A stretch of DNA of 33,231 nt, from assembly GCF_006151785.1 (NCBI RefSeq), contig NZ_VDDD01000026.1, positions 1 through 33,231 on the forward strand, given 5' to 3'. Origin of the DNA: Paracoccus marcusii. Its GTDB lineage: Bacteria > Pseudomonadota > Alphaproteobacteria > Rhodobacterales > Rhodobacteraceae. Under the pieces are notes generated by a model, which saw nothing but the letters and a program-made list of their open reading frames with translations, had not been told where the DNA came from and ran no database searches. Below are positions 8,048 through 15,116 of the stretch, piece by piece; within the stretch, counting starts at the first letter, position 1; the number at the start of each line of letters is the position of its first letter. The translations under genes and the position numbers were made by a program.

Positions 8048-9930
8048 GGCATCTCCTTTACGGGGGCTGCCAGTGCGGCGGCCAGGCGCGGGGCCGTCAC
8101 GGGCTTGGTCAGCACCGGCCCCGGCGCGCGGGCGCGCAGCGGATCGCCCGGTGGCAGCGAGGTCATCATCACCAGGGGTACCGTCCCCGCCAGATCCAGT
8201 CCCAGCCCGTCGCCCAGCTGGATGTCCGACAGGATCACCTCCAACCCCGGCAGGTCCGTCAGGGCGCGGGCCTCCGACAGGGACGCGGCCTCGATCACCG
8301 CATGGCCCAGCCCGGTCAGCTCGTCGCGGACCTGAGCGCGGATCTGGTCGTCATCCTCGACCAGCAGCACCATCCGCCGCGCCACGGGCCGCCAAGGCAG
8401 GCGCAGCATCACCTGCGCGCCCCGTGGCCCGTTCGACAGGCGCATGGTGCCCCCGACCATCTTGGTCTGGTCATAGACCATCGACAGACCCAGACCCGAG
8501 CCCTGGCCCTTCTTGGTGGTGAAGAAGGGTTCAGTCGCGCGGGATAGGGCTTCGGGGGTGAAGCCGGGTCCGGTATCGCCCACCGTCAGTTCCAGCCAGT
8601 CGCCGCTGCGCCGCGCCTTCAGCGTGATGACGCCGGGTGGGGTGATCGCCGCATTGGCGTTCAGGATCAGGTTCAGCGCCGAATCCTGTAGCGCGCCGGG
8701 GTCCAAGAGTAGCTGTCCGAGCGGCAGGGCCAGGGCCAGGTCCAGCCGCGTCCCTTCGGACAGCGACGGGCGGGCCAGCACCGCCAGATCGGACAGCAAT
8801 GTCGGCAGGTCCGTCGGCTCCAGCGCGGGTTCGCGCGCGCCGGTGATCTGCGCCAGCCGGTCCAGAAGCGAGGCCCCGCGCCGGGCGGCCGCCAGCGTCG
8901 CTTGGACATCCTCGGCCGCGTCCGGTGGCAGGTCGCGGGCGGCCAGTCGGGCCTGCAGGCCCAGGATGATCGTCAGCAGGTTGCCGAAATCATGCGCCAT
9001 GCCGCTGGTCAGCTGGGCGGCCAGGTTGCGCCGCGCGGCATGGGCCAGCGCCTCTCGCGATTGGACCTCGGCGCTGACATCGGTGGATAGGATATAGACC
9101 CCCTGACCATCGCGGTCGGGCGTCAGCGCGATGCGGATGCGCCGGCCCGAGGTGGGGTGGGTGATCTCGAACACCTGCGGATCGCCCGCCAGCGCGCGCT
9201 CCATGAACGGGTGCAGGGTTCGCGCGGTGGCCGCCCCCAGGGCCTGTTCCAGCGTCAGCCCGACGATGTCGCCCTCGGCCCCCGGAAAGATCACCGGCAG
9301 CCGCCGGTTGGAGAAGGTATAGCGGAACTGCGCGTCCATATGCGCGATATGGGCCGGGACCATCTCGGTCACCTGGCGGGTACGGGCCTCGGTCCGGGTC
9401 AGGATACGCTGCGCTTCGGACAGGGCGGCGTTCGTCGCGGCCAGCTTGCGGTTCGCCGCCGCCAGCCGTTCGGCATTCAGCAGCACCTGTTCGGACAGCG
9501 CGTCCGACCGCGCCCGAAGTAGCGCTTCCTGACGCTTGATGTCGGTGATGTCGGTATAGACGGTGACCCAGCCCCCTTGCGACAGCGGTGCGCCCTCGAC
9601 CGCGACCCACCGGCCGTCGGCGCGTTCGCGTTCGAAGTAGTGGGGCTGGAACGTGCGGGCCTGGGCCACGCGCAGGGCGACGGCCTGTTCGGGGTCCTCG
9701 GTCGGGCCGTATTCGCCGCGCCGGGCCAGAAAGCGGATCGTGTCCTCGAAATGGCTGCCCGGCAGGGTCAGGTCGTCGGGCAGGTCGAACATCGTCTGGT
9801 ACTGCCGGTTGGCCACCGCCAGGCGCAGGTCCGCGTCGAAGATGGACAGCGCCTGGCCGATCAGGTTCAGCCCCGACCGGGTCAGGTCGGCGCGAATCTC
9901 GGCCCGCGTGACGGGGTCGGGGTGGTGCAT
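8044..9930 (-). CDS. Hybrid PAS-domain sensor histidine kinase with C-terminal receiver domain
   Basis: The 628-residue protein has no membrane segment and is probably cytoplasmic. In order: a PAS-type domain (about 20-132) with the rarely varied block GQALSIFDADLRLAVANRQYQ; a coiled coil (132-185); a second PAS domain (about 187-290); a HisKA region with His313 in SGMAHDFGNLLTIILG; an ATPase domain with N-box LNLILNANAAI (419-429), G1 DTGPGF (452-457) and G2 GQGSGLGLSM (475-484); and a receiver with Asp569 in LSDIQLGDG and Lys609. The start is ATG at 9930 behind GGAGGAGACCGCC; a longer frame to 10563 crosses the divergent promoter region and is rejected. It is followed at once by an OmpR-type regulator. 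The internal receiver may act as a phosphate sink or relay. The signal is unknown, perhaps the compound imported by the neighbouring transporter. Confidence 0.93.
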   Translation of the reverse strand: MHHPDPVTRAEIRADLTRSGLNLIGQALSIFDADLRLAVANRQYQTMFDLPDDLTLPGSHFEDTIRFLARRGEYGPTEDPEQAVALRVAQARTFQPHYFERERADGRWVAVEGAPLSQGGWVTVYTDITDIKRQEALLRARSDALSEQVLLNAERLAAANRKLAATNAALSEAQRILTRTEARTRQVTEMVPAHIAHMDAQFRYTFSNRRLPVIFPGAEGDIVGLTLEQALGAATARTLHPFMERALAGDPQVFEITHPTSGRRIRIALTPDRDGQGVYILSTDVSAEVQSREALAHAARRNLAAQLTSGMAHDFGNLLTIILGLQARLAARDLPPDAAEDVQATLAAARRGASLLDRLAQITGAREPALEPTDLPTLLSDLAVLARPSLSEGTRLDLALALPLGQLLLDPGALQDSALNLILNANAAITPPGVITLKARRSGDWLELTVGDTGPGFTPEALSRATEPFFTTKKGQGSGLGLSMVYDQTKMVGGTMRLSNGPRGAQVMLRLPWRPVARRMVLLVEDDDQIRAQVRDELTGLGHAVIEAASLSEARALTDLPGLEVILSDIQLGDGLGLDLAGTVPLVMMTSLPPGDPLRARAPGPVLTKPVTAPRLAAALAAPVKEMP

Positions 9931-9982
9931 GGCGGTCTCCTCCGCCCGTTGGCCTAGCACCGGTGTGCAGCGTGCGAAAGCG

Positions 9983-10012
9983 TCGTAACATTTCGTAGGA
10001 ATCGCGTAAAAC
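9983..10012. promoter_or_regulatory. Tandem GTA-centred direct repeats, candidate OmpR-type operator
   Basis: Three consecutive units, TCGTAACATT (9983-9992), TCGTAGGAAT (9993-10002) and CGCGTAAAAC (10003-10012), place GTA cores 10 and 11 bases apart. They lie between the divergent kinase and acyl-CoA ligase genes. OmpR/PhoB-family regulators bind tandem direct half-sites about one helical turn apart, and the adjacent regulator belongs to that family. Binding has not been shown. Confidence 0.45.
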
Positions 10013-10023
10013 TGGCGCAAGGT

Positions 10024-10033
10024 TTGGCGCCAA
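10024..10033. promoter_or_regulatory. Short palindrome in the divergent promoter region
   Basis: TTGGCGCCAA is a perfect 10-base palindrome 69 bases upstream of the ligase start and 12 bases beyond the tandem repeats. It could bind a second regulator or overlap a promoter. Chance occurrence is possible. Confidence 0.25.
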
Positions 10034-10101
10034 TGGTATGTGTGTCGCGGGGCACGGGGAGGTGCCGCGCGACAGGGCGTCCGCGCCTTGAGGGAGGATA
10101 C

Positions 10102-12078
10102 ATGACCGTTCAGCACACGCCCCCGGGCGATCTGCAATCCGTGCCCGCGCTGCTGGCGCGCAACGTCGCCCGCTTTGGCGACCGCCCCGCCTATCGCGAG
10201 AAGGAATACGGGATCTGGCAAAGCTGGACCTGGACCCAGGCCGCGGACGAGATCCGCGCCCTGGCGATGGGGCTGATGGCGCAGGGGCTGGCGCCGGGCG
10301 ATCACATGGCGATCATCGGGCGCAACCGTCCGGCGCATTACTGGGGCATGATCGCGGCGCAGATGTGCGGCGCGATCCCGGTGCCCCTGTACCAGGACGC
10401 CGTGGCCGAGGAGATGGCCTATGTCCTGGATCATTGCGGCGCGCGCTTCGTGCTGTGCGGCGATCAGGAGCAGGTCGACAAGGTGCTGGAGGTCGAGCAG
10501 ACCACCGGCGCGCGGGCCCGCATCATCTATACCGACGGGCGGGGCCTGAGGAAGTACGACCATGCCAACATGGCGTCGCTGGCCGACGTGCAGGCGCAGG
10601 GCCGGGCGGGGGCCGCGACCCTGGGGCAGCGGCTAGACGCGATCATCGCCGGGCTGGATTACGACAGCACCTGCGTGATGCTGTACACCAGCGGCACGAC
10701 GGGCAAGCCCAAGGGCGTGGTCCTGTCCAACCGAAACATCATCGAGACCGCTCGCAACACCGCCAATTTCGACCATCTGACCGAGGTCGAGGAGATCGTG
10801 GCCTATCTGCCGATGGCCTGGGTGGGCGACTTCATCTTTTCGATGGGCCAGGCGATGTGGTCGGGCTTCACCGTGAACTGCCCCGAGGGGGCGCACACGA
10901 TGATGACCGACATGCGCGAGATCGGCCCGACCTACTTCTTTGCCCCGCCCCGCGTCTTCGAAGGGCAGCTGACATCCGTGATGATCCGCATGGAAGATGC
11001 CAGCCGCCTGAAACGCTGGCTGTTCAAGCGCGGCATGGCGGTGGCGCATCGCGCGGGCCCGGCGCTCCTGGACGGCAAGACGGTCGGCTTGGGCGACAAG
11101 CTGGCCTATGCGCTGGGCAAGATCTTCGTCTTCGGCCCGCTGAAGAACACCCTGGGCCTGAGCCGCGTGCGCGTGGGCTATACCGCCGGAGAGGCGATCG
11201 GCCCCGAGATCTTCGATTTCTACCGCAGCCTGGGCATCAACCTGAAGCAGCTTTACGGCCAGACCGAGGCAAGCGTCTTCATCACCCAGCAGCCCGACGG
11301 GCAGGTGCGCTCTGACACGGTGGGCGTTCCCAGCCCCGGGGTCGAGGTCCGCATCGGAGAGAACGGCGAGGTCTATTACCGCAGCCCCGGCACCTTCGTC
11401 GAATATTACAAGAACGCCGACAGCACCGCATCGACCAAGGATGCCGAGGGCTGGGTCGCCACGGGCGACGCGGGCTTCTTCGAGGAGGGCAGCGGCCATC
11501 TGCGCATCATCGACCGCGCCAAGGACGTGGGCCGCATGGCCAGCGGCGCGATGTTCGCCCCCAAATATGTCGAGAACAAGCTGAAGTTCTATCCCAACAT
11601 CCTGGAGGCCGTGGTCATCGGCAACGGCCGCGACTTCTGTACCGCGATGATCAACATCGACCTGACCGCGGTCGGCAACTGGGCCGAACGCAACAACATC
11701 GCCTATGGCAGCTATCAGGAACTGGCCGGCCACCCGCAGGTCTATGAGACCATCCGCGGCCATGTCGAGGCGGTGAACGAATCCGTGGCGCAGGACCCGA
11801 TGCTGTCGGGCTGCCAGGTCCACCGCTTCCTGGTGCTGCACAAGGAGCTGGACCCCGACGACGGAGAGATGACCCGCACCCGCAAGGTCCGCCGCGCCGT
11901 CATCACCGAGAAGTTCCACGACCTGGTCACCGCGCTCTATGACGGATCGTCCAGCGTCCATACCCGGACCGAGGTCACCTACGAGGACGGCCGCAAGGGT
12001 GCGATCAGCGCGACCCTGCGCATCGAGGATGCCCGCGTCTTCGGCGACGCGGCCCGTCAGAAGGTAGCAGCCCAATGA
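10102..12078 (+). CDS. AMP-forming acyl-CoA synthetase (long-chain fatty acid-CoA ligase type)
   Basis: A 658-residue adenylate-forming enzyme that activates a carboxylic acid with ATP and then loads it on CoA. The phosphate loop TSGTTGKPKG lies at 196-205, followed by VAYLPMAWVGDF, the YGQTEASVF block that contacts the adenylate, and VATGDAGFF. The hinge reads DRAKDVGRMASGAMFAPKYVE rather than the usual GRxKExI version, and the C-terminus has TRTRKVRR with a candidate catalytic lysine. Length and layout match the FadD15/ACSBG-like group. The start is ATG at 10102 after AGGGAGG; an in-frame start at 10024 falls in the promoter region. It overlaps livG by four bases, so the ligase is the first gene of the transporter operon. 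It probably activates the imported substrate, which is not necessarily a long-chain acid. Confidence 0.9.
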   Translation: MTVQHTPPGDLQSVPALLARNVARFGDRPAYREKEYGIWQSWTWTQAADEIRALAMGLMAQGLAPGDHMAIIGRNRPAHYWGMIAAQMCGAIPVPLYQDAVAEEMAYVLDHCGARFVLCGDQEQVDKVLEVEQTTGARARIIYTDGRGLRKYDHANMASLADVQAQGRAGAATLGQRLDAIIAGLDYDSTCVMLYTSGTTGKPKGVVLSNRNIIETARNTANFDHLTEVEEIVAYLPMAWVGDFIFSMGQAMWSGFTVNCPEGAHTMMTDMREIGPTYFFAPPRVFEGQLTSVMIRMEDASRLKRWLFKRGMAVAHRAGPALLDGKTVGLGDKLAYALGKIFVFGPLKNTLGLSRVRVGYTAGEAIGPEIFDFYRSLGINLKQLYGQTEASVFITQQPDGQVRSDTVGVPSPGVEVRIGENGEVYYRSPGTFVEYYKNADSTASTKDAEGWVATGDAGFFEEGSGHLRIIDRAKDVGRMASGAMFAPKYVENKLKFYPNILEAVVIGNGRDFCTAMINIDLTAVGNWAERNNIAYGSYQELAGHPQVYETIRGHVEAVNESVAQDPMLSGCQVHRFLVLHKELDPDDGEMTRTRKVRRAVITEKFHDLVTALYDGSSSVHTRTEVTYEDGRKGAISATLRIEDARVFGDAARQKVAAQ

Positions 12079-12896
12079 ACGCGATGACCCAGGACGGCTA
12101 TGTGACCGCCGACGGCCGCCAGATCGGCCCCGTGGTGATGGAGCTGAAGAACATTACCCTGCGGTTCGGCGGCGTTGTCGCCATCAAGGACATCAGCTTC
12201 GACATCCGGCAGGGAGAGATCCGCGCGATCATCGGCCCGAACGGCGCGGGCAAGTCGTCGATGCTGAACATCATCTCGGGGTTCTACAACCCGCAGGAGG
12301 GGCAGGTCATCTTCAAGGGCCAGCCGCGCCCGGCGATGAAGCCCTATCAGGTCGCGCGCCTGGGCATCGCCCGCACCTTCCAGAACATCGCGCTGTTCGA
12401 CGGCATGTCGGTTCTGGACAACATCATGACCGGGCGCCTGAACAAGATGAAGACGGGCTTCCTGTCCCAGGCCCTGTGGTGGGGCGCGGCCGAGCGTGAG
12501 GAGAACGAGAACCGCGCCGTGGTCGAACGCATCATCGACTTCCTGGAGATCCAGAACATCCGCAAGACGCCCGTCGGCCGTCTGCCCTACGGCCTGAAGA
12601 AGCGGGTCGAGCTGGCCCGCGCGCTGGCGGCGGAACCGAACCTGCTGCTGCTGGACGAGCCGATGGCCGGCATGAACGTCGAGGAGAAGGAGGACATGTC
12701 CCGCTTCATCCTGTCGGTGAACGACGAGTTCGGCACCACGATCTGCCTGATCGAGCACGACATGGGCGTGGTCATGGACCTGTCCGACCGGGTGGTGGTG
12801 ATGGATTACGGCAAGAAGATCGGCGACGGCACCCCCGCCGAGGTGCGCAGCAACCAGGCGGTGATCGACGCCTATCTGGGGGTGGCCCATGACTGA
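12075..12896 (+). CDS. livG: Branched-chain-type ABC transporter ATP-binding protein (LivG-like)
   Basis: A 273-residue ATPase of the HAAT (Liv) class of importers. It has an N-terminal extension of about 20 residues, then VMELKNITLRFGGVVAI, Walker A GPNGAGKS at 54-61, ARTFQNIALF near the Q-loop, Walker B LLLLDEPMAG, and the switch histidine in CLIEHDM. The ABC signature is the divergent LPYGLKKRVELARAL in place of LSGGQ; LivG proteins often have a YGxQRR variant, but GLKKR departs further. The C-terminal GTPAEVRSNQAVIDAYLG is typical. It starts inside the ligase gene (ATGA at 12075-12078). It should pair with LivF (16453) on the cytoplasmic face of LivH/LivM. The gene symbol marks the family, not proof of amino acid transport. 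Confidence 0.93.
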   Translation: MNAMTQDGYVTADGRQIGPVVMELKNITLRFGGVVAIKDISFDIRQGEIRAIIGPNGAGKSSMLNIISGFYNPQEGQVIFKGQPRPAMKPYQVARLGIARTFQNIALFDGMSVLDNIMTGRLNKMKTGFLSQALWWGAAEREENENRAVVERIIDFLEIQNIRKTPVGRLPYGLKKRVELARALAAEPNLLLLDEPMAGMNVEEKEDMSRFILSVNDEFGTTICLIEHDMGVVMDLSDRVVVMDYGKKIGDGTPAEVRSNQAVIDAYLGVAHD

Positions 12897-12929
12897 TCCG
12901 ATCCGTGCAGAAGTGAAAGGACGCGCCCC

Positions 12930-13913
12930 ATGGACCAGCTGATCTTCGCCGCCGAGGTCGTGCTGAACGGCCTGATGACCGGAGTCATGTACGCGCTTGT
13001 GGCGCTGGGCTTCGTGCTCATCTTCAAGGCGTCCGGCGTCTTCAACTATGCCCAGGGGGTGCTGGCGCTGTTCGCGGCACTGACGCTGGTGGGCATCCAG
13101 AACGGCCAGGTGCCCTTCGCGCATCTGATCAACGCGGCCTTCGGCACCTCGCTGCACCATTTCGGCTGGACGGTCCCCGCGGTCCTGGCCGTGGCCCTGA
13201 CCGCACTGGTGATGGTCGGCCTGGCCTTCCTGATCGAGAAGCTGGTTCTGCAGCACCTGGTGGGACAGGAACCGATCATCCTCTTCATGGCGACCATCGG
13301 CCTTGCCTATTTCCTGGAGGGCCTGGGCGACGTGATGTGGGGCGCCGACATCAAGACGCTGGACGTTGGACTGCCACAGGGCATCTCGGACGGGATCGAG
13401 GCCGTCACCGCGCAATGGTTCGGCTATGGCTTCTTCATCGACCGGCTGGACCTGTGGGCCACGCTGATCGCGGCGATCCTGGTGGCCGCACTGGTGGCCT
13501 TCGCGCAATACACCAAGCAGGGCCGCGCCATGCGCGCCGTGGCCGACGACCACCAGGCGGCGATGTCCGTGGGCATCTCGCTGCGCTTCATCTGGGTGAT
13601 GGTCTGGTCGATCGCAGGTTTCGTGGCGCTGGTCGCGGGCATCATGTGGGGCACGAAATCGGGGGTGCAGTTCAGCCTGTCGCTGATCGCGCTCAAGGCG
13701 TTGCCGGTGCTGATGCTGGGGGGCTTCACTTCGATCCCCGGCGCCATCGTGGGCGGGCTGATCATCGGCGTGGGCGAGAAACTGTTCGAATTCACCATCG
13801 GCCCGATGGTCGGCGGCGCGACAGAGAACTGGTTCGCCTATGTCCTGGCGCTGATCTTCCTGGTGTTCCGGCCCCAGGGGCTGTTCGGCGAACGCATCAT
13901 CGAACGGGTGTGA
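12930..13913 (+). CDS. livH: Branched-chain-type ABC transporter permease (LivH-like)
   Basis: A 327-residue inner-membrane permease with about eight hydrophobic stretches. Family marks are SGVFNYAQGVLALF (35-48), TIGLAYFLEG (122-131), the cytoplasmic coupling loop GRAMRAVADDHQAAMSVGIS (198-217), LMLGGFTSIPGAIVGG (261-276) and the C-terminal VFRPQGLFGE (312-320). It forms the translocation channel with LivM. AAAGGA precedes the ATG by about ten bases, and 33 bases separate it from livG. A repeat element with a strong hairpin lies between its stop and livM, which may alter the relative expression of the two subunits. Confidence 0.93.
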   Translation: MDQLIFAAEVVLNGLMTGVMYALVALGFVLIFKASGVFNYAQGVLALFAALTLVGIQNGQVPFAHLINAAFGTSLHHFGWTVPAVLAVALTALVMVGLAFLIEKLVLQHLVGQEPIILFMATIGLAYFLEGLGDVMWGADIKTLDVGLPQGISDGIEAVTAQWFGYGFFIDRLDLWATLIAAILVAALVAFAQYTKQGRAMRAVADDHQAAMSVGISLRFIWVMVWSIAGFVALVAGIMWGTKSGVQFSLSLIALKALPVLMLGGFTSIPGAIVGGLIIGVGEKLFEFTIGPMVGGATENWFAYVLALIFLVFRPQGLFGERIIERV

Positions 13914-13918
13914 CCATG

Positions 13919-13968
13919 GCGCTTCTTCATTGCAGAAATACCCCGGGGGTGCGGGGGCTGGCCCCCGC
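13919..13968 (-). repeat. Dispersed intergenic repeat, copy 2, inside the liv operon
   Basis: Read on the minus strand the element has a G-rich arm, short loop, C-rich arm, CACCCCCGGGGTATTT and a TGCAATGAAGAAG tail. On the plus strand GCGGGGGC at 13951-13958 pairs with GCCCCCGC at 13961-13968, and CCCCGGGGG lies at 13941-13949. It shares its order of parts with the element at 7141-7200 in the opposite orientation. It also creates a 26-codon open frame (13916-13996) whose stop overlaps the livM start as ATGA. That frame has no good ribosome binding site, so I do not call it a gene. Confidence 0.55.
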
Positions 13969-13992
13969 CGACCGTGCTGAAAGGAACACCCG

Positions 13993-15069
13993 ATGATCTA
14001 TCGTGAGGCCGGCGACTTCAAGACCAGCTACCGCGACGACAGCCAGACCTTTCCGATCCGTCTGGACCGCTGGGGCTATTACGCGATCCTGGCCGTGGCC
14101 TTCGGGATCATTCCTTTCGTCATCAACGACTATTGGGCCAATGCGGTCCTGGTGCCCTTCCTGATCTATGCCATCGCCGCCCTGGGGCTGAACGTGCTGA
14201 CCGGCTATGCCGGCCAGGTCAGCCTGGGAACCGGCGGTTTCATGGCGGTGGGGGCCTATGCGGTCTACAAGCTGATGACGGCATTCCCGGATGTCAGCAT
14301 CGTCATCCACATCCTGCTGGCGGGCGGCATCACCGCCGGGGTGGGCGTCCTGTTCGGCCTGCCCAGCCTTCGGATCAAGGGCTTCTATCTGGCCGTCGCC
14401 ACGCTGGCCGCGCAGTTCTTCCTGGTCTGGCTGTTCAACAAGGTCCCGTGGTTCTACAACTATTCGGCCTCGGGCCAGATCACCGCGCCGACGCGCACGG
14501 TGTTCGACCAGGCGGTGACCGGCCCGGCCGCGACCGCGCCCGCGAAATACCTGATCTGCCTGGTCTTCGCCTTCGTGCTGGCCTGGGTCGCGCGCAACCT
14601 GACGCGCGGCAGCCTGGGGCGCAAGTGGATGGCCATCCGCGACATGGACATCGCGGCCGAGATCATCGGCGTGAACCCCCTGCGCGCGAAACTGTCGGCC
14701 TTTGCCGTCAGCAGCTTCTTCATCGGCATCGCCGGCGCGCTTCTGTTCGCGGTCTATCTGGGGGCTGCCGAGGTCGGCGAGGCCTTCGGCATCAACAAGA
14801 GCTTCCTTGTGCTGTTCATGATCATCATCGGCGGCCTGGGCAGCATCTTCGGCAGCTTTGCCGGCGCGGCCTTCCTGGTGCTGCTGCCGGTGCTGCTCAA
14901 GAACTTCCTGGTCGGCAACATGGGCTGGCCCACCGACCTGGCCGCCCATATCGAGCTGATGATCGTGGGCGCGCTGATCGTGACCTTCCTCATCGTCGAG
15001 CCGCACGGCCTGGCGCGCCTGTGGCGCCTGGCCAAGGACAAGCTGCGCCTGTGGCCGTTCCCGCATTAA
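13993..15069 (+). CDS. livM: Branched-chain-type ABC transporter permease (LivM-like)
   Basis: The 358-residue second permease subunit. After a hydrophilic N-terminus of about 27 residues come the hallmark GYAGQVSLGTGGFMAVGAY (71-89), PSLRIKGFYLAVATLAAQ (124-141), the coupling loop GRKWMAIRDMDIAAEIIGVN (about 209-228), FFIGIAGALLFAVYLG and IIGGLGSIFGSFAGAAFL. The C-terminus is IVEPHGLARLWRLAKDK. AAAGGA lies about nine bases before the ATG. The N-terminal extension and the 32-residue insertion around AVTGPAATAPAKY differ from classical LivM of amino acid systems, in line with a different substrate class. Confidence 0.93.
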   Translation: MIYREAGDFKTSYRDDSQTFPIRLDRWGYYAILAVAFGIIPFVINDYWANAVLVPFLIYAIAALGLNVLTGYAGQVSLGTGGFMAVGAYAVYKLMTAFPDVSIVIHILLAGGITAGVGVLFGLPSLRIKGFYLAVATLAAQFFLVWLFNKVPWFYNYSASGQITAPTRTVFDQAVTGPAATAPAKYLICLVFAFVLAWVARNLTRGSLGRKWMAIRDMDIAAEIIGVNPLRAKLSAFAVSSFFIGIAGALLFAVYLGAAEVGEAFGINKSFLVLFMIIIGGLGSIFGSFAGAAFLVLLPVLLKNFLVGNMGWPTDLAAHIELMIVGALIVTFLIVEPHGLARLWRLAKDKLRLWPFPH

Positions 15070-15116
15070 CGTCAAGACCGGGCAACCGGCATCGCATCTC
15101 TGGGAGGAGACCCGCA

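Noticed and set aside
9931-10563. N-terminal extension of the histidine kinase frame
   Set aside because: It crosses the divergent promoter region and the start of the ligase gene; the ATG at 9930 has a GGAGGAG site.
10633-12075. 480-codon antisense open frame across the acyl-CoA ligase
   Set aside because: It is opposite a well-conserved gene, has no domain signature, and its composition is that of complement-strand shadows.
12057-13553. 498-codon antisense open frame across livG and livH
   Set aside because: It is a His/Gln/Arg/Asp-rich shadow typical of the strand opposite high-GC genes, and both sense genes are certain.
14133-15116. In-frame extension upstream of livK
   Set aside because: It overlaps livM in another phase; a clear signal peptide begins at 15117.
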